This document shows, piece by piece, positions 12,491 through 23,657 of a stretch of 64,000 bases of DNA; the first letter of the stretch is position 1, and every line of letters starts with the position of its first letter. The position numbers and the translations under genes were made by a program. The stretch is from Straminergon stramineum (lineage: Eukaryota > Streptophyta > Bryopsida > Hypnales > Calliergonaceae): contig OY987270.1 in assembly GCA_963920665.1 (NCBI GenBank), forward strand, positions 13,604,019 through 13,668,018, in the 5' to 3' direction. The notes beneath the pieces were generated by a model that did no database searches, was not told the origin of the DNA, and was given only the letters and a program-made list of their open reading frames with translations.

Positions 12491-12911
12491 GGTGAAACAT
12501 CTCCCATTTGTTGGTAGCACCCCAAGTGTCTCCAAGCTCAATTCAGCCTCCAAACACTCACTTGGGGCGAATTGGGCTGAAATGACACCAATCAGCCCTC
12601 ACAAGGACCTTCGAAGATCCTTGCAACCCTCAGAACGACAAACCACTCCTCACAAGTCCATCACCTCCTCTCAACACTAATTCAGAACCTAATGAAGCTC
12701 ACAACCACCACATGGACGTCATGGGCTAGTGCTACTTCAAAAAACAATAAGGAAATTCACAATTCTCCTTACAAATGGGATACTCCACACTACAAGGATC
12801 TCAAGACTTCCAATCAGCCCTAAAAAGAAGTTCCCACTCACAATGAGCACCTCATGGACAACAATTGCCTCCAACAGCCTTAATTGGCTCACCAAGCCAC
12901 TCAAAAATCCT

Positions 12912-13125
12912 AATTGGGTGTCACTCACTCCCAATGACACAAATCAACCCTCTTGAGTTCACAATGTCCGCTATTAGGTCTCACTCACTCACAAGGGCAC
13001 AAACCAGCCCTCTTGCTTCACAAAGTACACTACTTGGTCTCACTCACTCACAAGGATACAAACCAGCCCTTTTGGGTTCACAAATTCGTTTCACTCACTC
13101 ACAAGGGTACCACTCAGCCCTCAAT
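12912..13125 (-). repeat. Tandem repeats of about 60 bp in the Copia leader
   Basis: The plus strand repeats the motif TCACTCACTCACAAGG, then a gap containing CAGCCCT and a TTCACAA-like segment, four to five times. Spacing is about 60 bases near 12919, 12981, 13041 and 13092. On the element strand this lies between the 5' LTR and gag, where packaging signals usually sit. Confidence 0.6.
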
Positions 13126-13553
13126 GGATGGCAAATGCCTCATGCAATCCAAAAATGCTTCCCAACCTCACAAAGGCCTCTCACTAGATTGCAATTGCCA
13201 CAATCACAATCACCACTGAACCCAAGTGCACAATCAGACCCAATGGGCTGCCAATGTACACTTGTAAGCACAAACTCAAACTAGGAGCATGCAACCAGCC
13301 CTAACTAGGTCTAATTACTACCATGAGCAACCTCACACTCAAAATGGACTCAAAACCTCACAAACCAACCAACAAAAGCTCAAAACAAAATGCACTTCTA
13401 GGCCTTTTTTTTTTTGGGAAAAATTACTCACACCATATGGTTTGTAGGTGAAAAAGAGACCAAATTCAATATGCTCCTCCAAGCTCCAAGATCTTCTCGA
13501 AATGACTTGAATCTCTCCCTCAAGTGCAACTCCAAGTGCGTGGGCCCATAACT

Positions 13554-13799
13554 TATTGAGTTTTGAATGGAAGAAAGGCTTTACTTAGATGGTAGAAGAT
13601 ACCAAGGCCAATAAGTAGGCTGAACATAAGGTAGAAGCCTTTCACTAGTTATCCACAAACCATGTGGGATAACTAACTACCTTGGGTTGCCTTTGACTAC
13701 AAGCAATACCCAATGGACTCTAAGTCTAACTAAAAGTCTAATGCTACTCCTAGAGCTAAATGTACACTATCTACACTAGTATACACATGTTCTTCAACA
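13554..13799 (-). repeat. 5' LTR of the Copia element
   Basis: 246 bp, the promoter-bearing copy given the minus-strand orientation. A few bases inside, the minus strand reads TGGGCCCACGCAC, starting with the TGG expected of a primer-binding site. It is not the usual initiator-Met match, so the primer tRNA is unassigned. Confidence 0.93.
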
Positions 13800-13804
13800 A
13801 TACA

Positions 13805-14775
13805 CATACAAAAAAATGCCTAAATCAAATTTGGCTAATATAGCAGAAATATGGCCATTCTATAAAAAAGAACTGAAATTTCCTTCCCCCAAATAGCCTT
13901 CAAGTATTTTCTCCATTGCAAATTGGCAAAAATTCATACAAACTGTAGTCACATCCAACATTTATGAGTGGCATGCCAAGCTTACAATCCACCCTTGATA
14001 TATGTTAACACTTAGGAGCAAAGAAACTCTTAACAATTATGAAGGGTAGCAAAGACAATTTGTAACACTTACATGAATAAACACTTAATTTGTGACTTTA
14101 GAATTAACAAAAATAACACTTGTAAAAATGAAGGAAGAAAATACATAAAATATGAATGTCATTAGACATTGAAGTGTATTGGAAGAATGAATCTAAAGTA
14201 GTTTGATGAGATTCTTGCACATGCCTCTAATGATAATGAAGGATTTCTTTCTTTTGCACCAGAGTAAATTCAAAGCCCTTCCCCATTGTAGGCCTAAACT
14301 TTTAGCCTCTTTAAATCATCAAATCACAAATTTGTCACAAGATTATAACATTGCTAAATCCTAAAATGGCACAACACTAGAATATAAAGAGATTGATGCA
14401 AGGGAGCTTGAAGTTTAAATCCCAAAGAAGTTGATGGAATTTATGGCCAATATTGTTTGCATGATGTGGAATCTAGAGTACATGATGTGGAGTGGATGAT
14501 GTGTGAAGACACTATGAGCTATATATGGTACTATTAATGCCAACTACAACATGATCTTCACATTACATGATAGACATAATTGAATTTCATCCAAGTTATA
14601 AATTTTCACAGCCTCACTTTCATCCAAATTAATACTGATGGAGGTGAAGTCATTGAAGAAGGGAGCATAATTTTTATAAATTCTCTTAATAGCTAACAAT
14701 TAACACTTACTAGTGTATTTTTTGGAGTTTGGTGTGTGTGTGTGGAGCGAAAATTTTGTTAACACGAATGCGATT
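13805..14775. other. AT-rich spacer, nothing recognised
   Basis: No coding region or terminal repeat was found. A short GT-rich run (TGTGTGTGTGTGG) lies near 14731. Confidence 0.5.
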
Positions 14776-14779
14776 TTAA

Positions 14780-17442
14780 CCCCTAAATGCACAAGGCACC
14801 AAAATGTGGTGTTTGGAAAACTTTGAAGTTAGATAAAACCTAAGCAATTTGTTATTTTTAGTAGTTTATATTTTTGAAAAATTCTTTTCAAAGTCTAGTT
14901 TTAGCATCAAAAATCCGATTTTGAAAATAATTGATTATGATTTTTCTATTTAAGATTTTGTGCAATAGTGTCCATTGCAATCTTGACTTTTTGTAGCGTT
15001 GGGGGCTCTTGGAAATGGGCCTCAAATACACTAGATCTTGGAGAAAAAATCACATTCAAAATTCATTTAAAAAAATTGCAGAGTACATTTTGTTGAGCCA
15101 TAAATTGGTTGGGGTTTTGCATGTTAGGCCCTTTAACTTCATATTTTTTTGGTAACCAAATTTTTAGATTTGACATGTGAAAAGAGGATGTTAAAAATTT
15201 TGCAATTTTAATACCCTCATGATCAAACGTTGTTGAATAGAGAGAGGTTTGTCTTGGGAAATCATAGGGATCTTGGCTATGATATGAAATGACTGAAGAA
15301 CACAAATAGACATGATCGTGTAAAATCTTAAATCTTGTTTGTTGAATCTTCTAAATTGTCGTAGAATTGCTTCCCATTGGCCTATCCTATTATGGGCTCT
15401 AAATGGGTATAACAGTCAAGGTAGGTGATAAGAAACCACAGGCCTCAAACGGATAAAACAAGACAGTCACACCATGAGCTGAACCGTCTAAAAGATTGAT
15501 TCCTAAATTTTAAACTCCCGATGACTAGCAAATGTGCCTCACCGTGAGAATAGAACAAATTTCGACCATGTGGGCTATCAACATCACTTCGTCACCACTA
15601 CACAAAATGAGGCTAAGCAATGGTTTGGCCCATGCCGCCTGCAACAAAAAAATTTACAAAAAAATTGAAAGCCACAAGCTACAACATATAAGTCTTCAAA
15701 ATCTCCTCCAAACTCCAACTCCTTAGCTAAACTTTGATTTGATGCCACCAAAATTCTACAAGTCCAAGTGATATGAATGATAGCTTTTTGGAAAGATAAT
15801 ACAATTCTCCACTCATCCTCTAAATTTAAAATCAATTTAAAGCTTTGTCCAACTTCTATGGCTGCCCGAAATTTTGACCTTTGAAATTGAAGGCAACAAA
15901 CCCTTCTTCACTTCAACACTCACAACTCACTCATACAAATTCCAAATAGAATGAATGATATCTTCATGAAAAGCTAATAAAATTTTCTTTACTTTTTTCA
16001 ATTTTCATTGCAAACAAAAGACCTATCCATCTTTTATGATCGTTCAAAGTCTTTGCCCTTCTATATAGAAGACAATAGACATTCCTCTACTCAAACTAGT
16101 ACAATTTTTGAATAACAACTCCAAATCAAGCAAGTGAGATCAATTTAGAATCACAACGCCGTGATACATAACTTCTTCAATTTTCATTTCAAACTTCATA
16201 AAATTCAACGTACTATGGCTCCTCAAACATTCAGCCCTCCCAAACACAATGAGAGAAACGATGAATAGTGCCCCATTTTTCCTCTACCTTATCTTCTACC
16301 TTCACTACACAAGTTAAGTCGACTTCAGCCTATACCTTGTCCATGTGACTCTCCTATCATCCATTAGTCATCTATTTTGACCTTTCAACTCAATCTACAT
16401 CCTTAGCTAGAAGATAAATCACTCTAAAGTCACTAGAAGACAAACTATTTATATATTTCCCTCTATATCTTCACACATTCAAAATAAAATTTGAAATTAC
16501 TTTTAAATACAAAATAAAGGAACTAGGATTTAACATATGTCTATGAGAGGTAAAAAATAGAGTTCCAATTGGAATATCACTCCATCTATAAGAACTTGAG
16601 GATGCGTTTGATGGTAGTTGTCATATATTCTACACGGTTTGTCTTAGTTAAAGGATTGAATGGCTCTTCTAACCAACGTTGGTGGCCATGACTCTCCTTC
16701 ACAAGTCTAGTCATACAATAATATTGGTCAACATTAAGACCCTCAAAACACCCTTCGAATGTCACTTCTCGACTCCCAGGCTCAACACATCCAACTTGCA
16801 ACAAAATCACCAACGCTCGAACATCACGCTGAAGGTTCCCATGCCACCGTTGCTCTAATCTAGGTTTCTTCGATGGTCAAGAAGGCCTAGCTTTTTCTTG
16901 TAGACGCTCATGTGGCGATGCGAGACTCAGAAATAGAAGAGGTTGATCCGATAGTTGTAACAAGGGAAATTCAAATTCAAATTCAAACTCCAATTGAGGT
17001 TCTTCATCTTGAGACTCAGAAAAAACCCTCTAGTTCGACATACTAAAATCCAAAGTAAGAAAAATAAAACACTATATCAATTTCATAAAGCTTTTCAATG
17101 ATCCCTCTTTTCTATAGTTTGTCAAGAAGAAGGTGTCATCTTGAAGCTACTTCAATTGACATCGTATTTCACACTACATTATTGTAATCAAATCCATTCA
17201 AAAACACATGTAAATATACATTTTTACACAATGCTTGCATTTACAATGTGACAACGTTATAATCTTTCAATCGGTAAGTGATATTTTTGTATTTTTTTTC
17301 CCATGTGATCTCTAACATGCCTAGTTTGAATATGCATGATTAAAATTTTTATAATAATGATACAACTTATCAAAATGATGGATTTTTATTCAATTTAGAA
17401 CAAATTTCTAGAAGCTCCAAAATGGCTTTGGGCATTTAGGGG
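14780..17442. mobile_element. TTAA-flanked DNA element, copy 2 (2.66 kb)
   Basis: The left end starts CCCCTAAATGC at 14780 and the right end finishes with its complement GCATTTAGGGG at 17442. TTAA flanks both (14776-14779 and 17443-17446). The inverted repeat continues imperfectly inward (CACAAGGCACC against CCAAAGCCATT). The termini resemble the other two TTAA elements in this window. The interior holds AT-rich tandem-like units of roughly 180 bp (about 15700-16200) and a degenerate minus-strand ORF (16586-17041). piggyBac affiliation is inferred from the ends only. Confidence 0.7.
16586..17041 (-). pseudogene. Degenerate ORF inside TTAA element 2, unknown product
   Basis: From an ATG at 17041 (minus) one frame runs 152 codons to TAG at 16586-16588. 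It is interrupted only by a TAG at codon 4 and one TGA near codon 61. It contains an acidic/aromatic run (QLEFEFEFEFP), a basic KKPRLEQRW segment and then EPGSREVTFEGCFEGLNVDQYYCMTR as scattered motifs. An acidic N-terminus followed by a basic patch would fit the N-terminus of a transposase or a DNA-binding protein, but I do not recognise the family. The open reading between the two stops is longer than expected by chance in this AT-rich DNA. Confidence 0.4.
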
Positions 17443-17735
17443 TTAAGGTAGGTACACCCAAAAGTGCCACAAATTGGCATTGTGCATTGCTACTATTATT
17501 GAGTTGATCAGATTTTTATATTTCTTTGTTGGCAAGAGAAAGGAGGTTCCAATGCACCAAAGAACACATCATTTGGATATTATATGCAAGAGTTATTCAT
17601 GGTCAAAGTCTATTTCTAAAATTGTTCTATGCAAATAGGTACATAATTGAATTTAGGAATGTTCACTTACTGTAGATGGCGCTTTTAGGCATAGGGTAAT
17701 TTTCGGGGTACCCACCTTAACACTTATTGGGGTAA

Positions 17736-18129
17736 GAGCATCCCTACCAATTTGTCCCCATCCCTATCGCCACTTAGATGAAGAGTGAGTGAAGATGGGG
17801 ATAGGGAATGACAAACCCACCAATTCTCCCCAATATGTGTCTAAATTCAGTAAATAACCAAGCAAGTAGTAAGCGGTAACCTAGCAAGTAATAAGCAAGT
17901 AAAAATTAATTAAGAAGTGACAAATCAGAGAAGTTCACATACTAACTATGAGTGAAAACCCGTATAGAATTTACTCAATTCAAGTTTTGTATAGCACCCC
18001 CCATTTGGATAACTAGACCCTACCATCCCTAAATATTTAGAAATACAGGCACATGGAGGGATGCAAGTCTTTCCTATCCGGATGAAATTCATCCGGGTAG
18101 TCATAGGGGAGACCCTTAGTGGGATACTC
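17736..18129. mobile_element. Small TAA-flanked MITE, PIF/Harbinger-like
   Basis: It starts GAGCATCCC at 17736 and ends GGGATACTC at 18129, a 9-bp terminal match with one mismatch. TAA is duplicated on both sides (17733-17735 and 18130-18132). TWA duplications with GAGCATC-type ends are typical of Tourist/Harbinger MITEs. 394 bp, non-coding. Confidence 0.55.
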
Positions 18130-18132
18130 TAA

Positions 18133-19296
18133 TAGATTTTGAGGGTGGACTATACGGCCTTGATTTATAACCCCGCAGGCCATTTACCCTTTTCAGATTC
18201 TACGGCTTCCACACTTTGATTTTGCATGACAAAGTCTGCTTTCTAGAAAATCTTGGTAAGTTATTCATCAGCATGCATTGGCATCTAAATTACAACTTGG
18301 CAAAGCACTTCTTGCACTTCCAGTTGTGATGAGAGCCCAACTCCCACACACTTGGAGTGACTAGATTGATCAAAGAGTTCATTGGGTTCATCTCACCTGA
18401 AATTTGTGAACATTCGGCAGCATCTCCAACAATTGCAAGGAGAAAGAATTCTTGACCAAATGCGGCAAAGCAAAGGTGGGCCGGATTAATGCGTTTGCTC
18501 ATCGATGGAGTTGTGAGGTAATCCTTTTCTTCTTACATTTTCTTTGTCATACTTTGTCTTTCGTAATAATCTTGAACATTTGTAGGATCAATGAGTTGTT
18601 GACGATTATGTATTTGTTGCCGACACTTTGTTGTTGAAGATTGTTGGTACGAGTATTCTATTGCTGTGATTTTGGCAGATTTTGGCAAGTGGATTTAAGT
18701 TTTAGTTTTGTGTTAGGTGATTTGGTCTAGATGCTTGCAAAAAGTCACTTTCAGTCTTCAGAATTTGTATTGAGAGCAATGAAGAATTGCGCTTCTTACT
18801 TTCCTCATCATGCATTGTCTTTGAACTTTGAAGTATTTCTTCAATTTTGTCTTTGGTTACAATCTTGAATGCAGACTCATCATTAGCTAGCTGTTTTGTA
18901 TTGATATTATGGGTTTTTTCTTGTGGTTGAGTCATTTAGCTTGTAATTTTTTTGCTATGAGTAGACCAAATTTTGGGTGGGATCCTTATGTAGGTTTACG
19001 ATTTGAGTTGTTTGTTGGGGTGATTTAGTTCTGGATGCCTTGCAATGCCTCAATTTAGGTATTTGTTAGCCCTTTGGAATTTGTTTCATCAACATTACTT
19101 TTCTAATGTGTACGATTTGTCTTTAAACTGTGTATAATGCCTTGTTTTTTTGTACTAGGAACACCAAATTACTCGAGCTCTAGGGTAGAAAACAGCAACT
19201 ACCAAAACAAGTGTACTCACTTGTCACTACCAAGACTTGGAGTTTTCAACGATAGGTGGATCATTCTCACACTCAAGCAACGAAACATAGCATCCA
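18133..19296. other. Spacer upstream of the kinase relic
   Basis: AT-rich with only short ORFs. The segment from about 19150 (SSSRVENSNYQ... in one frame) may be an eroded extension of the kinase pseudogene, but I cannot support it. Confidence 0.4.
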
Positions 19297-20507
19297 ATGA
19301 CGGCTTCTTCAACACCATTATCTAATTATCTGGAGGGTGAGACTTCCTCGAGAACCATTGAAAAGCAAATCGAACAATCCAAGTCTCATTGGAGCAAAGT
19401 GGCCGAGTTTCAAATGGATGAAGACAAAGAGGACAAAGCAAGCAATGTGGAAGATGGCTTTGCAGTCGCATCCCAAATGGGGTAGTTTCTTCAAAACATT
19501 TGGTAAAAGTGGTGGAATTGGTGACGGGCCAAAAGCCCTCCGAGGGAGGGCAAGCTGAGCTTTATGATGCACACATCAATTGGGACCATCCAATGGCCCA
19601 GGAAAATGGCTTACGATTTCAAAAGAAGTAGGCATTGAAGGTGTTCAAGAAGGGGACTTCCTTGTGACAACTCCAATTACAATGGCCTCCTGGAATGCTC
19701 TTGCATTATGTGGAGAGAGTAGAATGGAATTCTAGTGGCAACCTTCCCCAAGAAAGGAATATTTCTGATGTATATCATGGCATTTTATTGGAAGATGGTA
19801 GGCTTCCATTCTTGATGGTGAAGGAACATGAAGATTTGCAACATCAAATTGATCAATTGATGTTAACAACCCAGATAAATCGTTGTCCATTTTTTAAAAC
19901 AGATGTGGAAGCAGTGATGTATAAAGTGGCATTGGGAGAGGAGCGGTTGCTTAGTCAAGGCATTATTCATAGGGACCTCAAAGCATCCAACATACTTTGT
20001 ACAAAAATTGAATTTGGTTGGACATGTCACGTTGCGGATTTTGAATGCTCCTTTGGAGTTTTTGGAACAGGGTTCTTTAGGGCTCCTAAAATATTGGAAG
20101 CATGCAAGGATTATAGTATCAACGACGAGCCGGAATTGTTTACAAAAGAAGCAAATGCCTATAGTCACGGAATGATGTGTTATGAGGTCTTGATAGGAAA
20201 GCTTCCATTTGAAGGCTATAGACATGGTGATTTTGAGCATGTGTTGTTAGGACAAAGGCCCAAGATACCTAAGTATGTTGAGAAATGGATACATGAATTA
20301 TTAAGAAGGTGTTGGCAAGCCAATCTTGTTGCTAGACCTTCTTTTCGAGAAATATTGGACATTCTCTTAGCTAATTCCAAAAGATGTAGAAAAATCCAAG
20401 TTCATAGAGAAAATATTGCGGCAGAAAAAGCAAGAAGGAAAAATGTTAGTTTTTATGTATATTTTTCTAGTTTATTAAAAAAATTTACATATTTATTTCT
20501 ATCATAA
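19297..20507 (+). pseudogene. Protein kinase pseudogene, moss-type
   Basis: The 270-codon stretch from 19695 is the C-terminal two thirds of a kinase domain. It has IIHRDLKASNIL (catalytic loop), VADFECSFGV (DFE where most kinases have DFG), GTGFFRAPKILEA (APE replaced by APK), EANAYSHGMMCYEVLIGKLPF and a subdomain XI-like RRCWQANLVARPSF. The same frame extends upstream through GGQAELYDAHINW and ALKVFKKGTSL to about 19485. It is broken there by TAG (19629-19631) and TGA (19665-19667). Upstream, an acidic stretch in another frame (KSHWSKVAEFQMDEDKED) implies a frameshift near 19485. No glycine loop is visible. Family resemblance is from memory of bryophyte kinases. It is probably non-functional. 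Confidence 0.7.
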
Positions 20508-20982
20508 TTGTCTTTCCATTTATTCTCAACTATGTTGTTAATACTTAGAGTCCCTTAAGCCCCTTTTAAGAAGTTGAACAAAGATTTTGAATTTTTTGGG
20601 CAAAATAAATTATAGCGTGGGTAGAATTTAGACATCAGACTTTCATTTGCAAGTTTTTCTTTTCTTCCCATCACTTCACAAATTCATTCAAAACTTTGCA
20701 CAATAATTGTGTAGCACTTAATTCACTATGACTCCAGTACTAAGCTCTTGAAAACTTTCATAATCCAACCAATGGATGTAGGCTCCAAGGCTTTTTTTGG
20801 ACTAATGTCCCCTGTATTGACTTTATTGCATAGGCCAAATTTTGGAGGGACAATTTCAGAGTGGTCAGATTTTGATAGATTTGGCAAAATTTTGCCAAAA
20901 AAAAAGCCTTGGTGGGCTCTCTTATTGTAGGAATTAATTAAAAAAATAAAATACTACATTACAATAAAAAAAATAGTTGTAC
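20508..20982. other. AT-rich spacer, nothing recognised
   Basis: No supported feature. A GT directly after the last charged kinase codons (near 20443) could be a relic donor site. Confidence 0.4.
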
Positions 20983-20985
20983 AAT

Positions 20986-21201
20986 CACTAGAAGAAATTT
21001 GTGTTTTAGGTGATGGGTTTTAGGTGACATCTAATGAGACCCCCTTGTTTTTATGTCAACAAAAATGTTCAATGTAACATCTTGATGTTATGTTGAACAA
21101 TTTTGTTGACATAAAGACAAAGGGTTGCCACATTGGATTACACCTAAAATGTGTTTAAAATTTTTTGGGCTTGTCACCTAAAATGAGGGTTTTTTATAGT
21201 G
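20986..21201. mobile_element. CACTA-type MITE, copy 1 (216 bp)
   Basis: Begins CACTAGAAGAAAT and ends TTTTATAGTG. AAT lies directly outside each end (20983-20985 and 21202-21204), the 3-bp duplication expected of CACTA/En-Spm elements. The inner part is a foldback: TGTCAACAAAAATGTTCAA pairs with a TTGAACAATTTTGTTGACA segment, and TTTTAGGTGA occurs near both ends in inverted form. Confidence 0.75.
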
Positions 21202-21204
21202 AAT

Positions 21205-22423
21205 GTTTGTTCTAATAAACATGGAGAGGGGACTCCACTCAAGATAATAACTAAGCAATTGTGCAATCAAAGTTTCTTCATAATTTTGGAAACTAAGTTT
21301 TCAAAATTTTTTTACTATGTCTAAACAAATACAAATTGGTCTAAATAATTGTTTTGAAATAGAATTATTCTAAAAATAAAACCTTTTCTTTTTCAAAAAA
21401 ATGTTTGTATTTGAAATTGATTGACATGTTTTAGCATCCTAGAATAAATTTTGTTTCAATTTTGTGCTCAATCAATCAATATTTGGAATTATAGAATACA
21501 AAATTTAGAAGTTAAAAAAACCAAATTGTTACTTCATGAAATTTTGTTTCAACTTCTGTTTCTTTATATTTTATGTTGGAAATTTAAGTCAAGAGTCCAA
21601 GAGATTTTTTAAAAAGAAACTTGATTTTCATTCTTTAAAAAGATTCTTCAATAAACGTAGGAACAAGTAAAACTAAATCATTAGTAGTTTGAAGATGGAA
21701 TTGAAATTGTTAAATTCTACCTGTGAGATTATTATGGTAAGCAATTTAAATATGATGCACCTTTCTTCTTGGAGAATTGTGAACTTCATAAATGAATCCT
21801 ATAAGATATTTTTCAAGAAGATGCTTAGATTGCAAGCTAAACGAAACTCTTTATAAATTTAACCCCTGGCTACTTGAGCAACCATATATAGTTGATCCAA
21901 AATTTCAACTCATTTGTATGTAGGCAATTAAATTCCTTTGACAATTCTAAAAATTTTTATAGGTAGTATTGAAGATTAACTATTGAAGCTTTTATTGTTC
22001 ACTGAAAAAATGAAGTATTTGATTTTTGAGAGGTCTTCAAAGGCATATATGTACCTTACTGGAAGAAGGAAGCTTGCCCATAGTTTACTTGATTTCCCGG
22101 CTTTGAGCAATACTTGCCAATTCCATTTAATTTGAGATCTAAAAAATTACACTTATCCATTTTATTTGGAAATGGTCCAAATGGAAAGTGTAAATTGTTT
22201 TCATGATTTTCACCACCAAAAAATTGAATGTGTGAGTGTTGATTTGGAATAATTTACGATTACTACTTATCCAAAAAATTGTATTTCAACAATTGCAAGG
22301 AGGATTGTGAAATGAGATTGGTAGCTTGTCATTTGAACTCAAGGTTTTGGGAAGTGAATTTTAGTATCCTAATACAATTTTTAGTTGTTCATGTCACTTC
22401 CAATCCTGAAAACTCTTATATGC
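21205..22423. other. AT-rich spacer, nothing recognised
   Basis: No coding region. A lone TTAACCCCTGGCTA at about 21860 resembles a TTAA-element end, but no partner was found. Confidence 0.5.
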
Positions 22424-22461
22424 AAATTTCTCAAACATAGAGGAGAGGGGTAGCATATTAA

Positions 22462-23401
22462 CCCCTAAAGGTATTTGACTATGTTTTCACCAAAAACGCT
22501 CTAAAACTGTCATCTCTAGTACAAGTACCAAATTTTAGAAAAACAACATTTTTGGACAAATGTAACCAGAGGATCTTGCAGTAAGCTGATTTGGGAATAT
22601 GTGGAAACAATTTCAGAAGTTTCCACCGTTTGGATTGCAAGATATTAGCATTTGAAGTGACAAAAAGTCATTTTTTGGCCCTGCAAAAATCTTGGCAGAT
22701 GCACTCCACAAGGTCAAATCATTATGAAAAAATGTCCAAAATGGTTGTAACTCTTTGGATTCATTCTTCAAGTCATATTGGCTACATTCTTGAAATTTTT
22801 TAGATTATTTGGAATTGTACAACATATAGGAAAAAAATAGTAAGTTGAAAGAAGTAGAGAATGATTCAAAATACTAAATTGTTAATAATTTATTTATGGA
22901 ATTGAAAAATGCCAATCCCAATGGTTAAAATGTTGTAATAAACAATCTACACCTCATGTTTTTATTTTTTTCCACAAATATTAAAAATTGAGTGAATTAA
23001 AGGTCTTCAAAGTTTATTTTAGAGTAGAGATTCCATTACTACCCACAAACTACCCACAACTAAAACTCTTCATAACTTTCATCTCATAAATTGAAATGGA
23101 ATGATTCAAAGCTTTCCTCGTATATATAAATCAGGAAAATAAATTTCAAATTTTTATTTTAAAAAAAGTGATTTTAAAGAAGTTTTTTTGCTGCCAAGTT
23201 GCCCGCCGAGCAATGAAAACAACATATCATAAAATAACTTTTTAACTATGTATTCAAAAGTTATGAAAATTGTTGGGTCTTAAAGCTACTCCTTGGGCAC
23301 TTGTTGTGTGAAAATTTCAAAGAAAAAAAAAAAAATTCCATCCGTAGTGAGTTGCCCGAAATTGCTATGTTGCCCTAAAACAACGTTTGGTCCTTTAGGG
23401 G
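22462..23401. mobile_element. TTAA-flanked DNA element, copy 3 (940 bp)
   Basis: Ends are CCCCTAAAGG (22462-22471) and CCTTTAGGGG (23392-23401), with TTAA outside at 22458-22461 and 23402-23405. The empty site GCATATTAAAAATAG at 23634-23648 carries a single TTAA. This shows directly that insertion was into TTAA and duplicated it. No transposase ORF is inside. Confidence 0.85.
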
Positions 23402-23432
23402 TTAAAAATAGGATTCAAACAAATTCTCAAAC

Positions 23433-23614
23433 CACTAGTAGAAAATAGTGTTTCAGTGGACATAAATCAACTGATTTTTTTCAAAACTACATTGCATAGA
23501 ACATAGATTTCTGAAAATTGCTTTGCAATCAATGCAAATCTTCTGTTTTGGGGTAGAAAACACAGAAAAATGTTAGTTGATTTTTGTTCTTTGAAATATT
23601 GTCTTCTACTAGTG
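23433..23614. mobile_element. CACTA-type MITE, copy 2 (182 bp)
   Basis: Starts CACTAGTAGAAAATAGTG and ends TCTTCTACTAGTG, flanked by AAC on both sides (23430-23432 and 23615-23617). The other tandem copy at 22431-22440 shows the uninterrupted site CAAACATAG. Interior foldback arms include ATCAACTGATTTTT near the left end and its rough complement near the right end. Confidence 0.85.
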
Positions 23615-23657
23615 AACATAGAGGAAAGGGGTAGCATATTAAAAATAGAATTCAAAC

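Larger units (their letters stand above)
8195..13799 (-). mobile_element. Ty1/Copia LTR retrotransposon, degenerate, minus strand
   Basis: A complete 5.6-kb element lies between 246-bp LTRs at 8195-8440 and 13554-13799. The duplication ATACA is present outside both ends (8190-8194 and 13800-13804). On the minus strand the LTR begins TGTTGAAGAACATG and ends CTCAATA. The coding order gag, protease, integrase, RT, RNase H defines Copia. I count 12 differences between the LTRs (about 95% identity), 11 of them transitions, so insertion is not recent. The coding region has at least eight premature stops and one frameshift, so the copy cannot be autonomous. Confidence 0.95.
22424..23657. repeat. Two-copy tandem repeat of 52-53 bp, each copy split by a different transposon
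   Basis: Removing the TTAA element (22462-23401 plus one TTAA) and the CACTA MITE (23433-23614 plus one AAC) leaves two adjacent copies of a 52-53-bp unit. Both contain TTCTCAAACATAGAGGA, GGGGTAGCATATTAA and AAATAGGATTCAAAC or a close variant. They differ at only a few bases. Each copy therefore preserves the empty site of the insertion in the other. Confidence 0.8.

Noticed and set aside
8642..12680. Plus-strand ORFs of up to 212 codons across the Copia element
   Set aside because: They are reverse-strand shadows of gag and pol and show no protein motifs.
21860..21880. TTAACCCCTGGCTA as the end of a fourth TTAA element
   Set aside because: No inverted partner followed by TTAA was found within the window.
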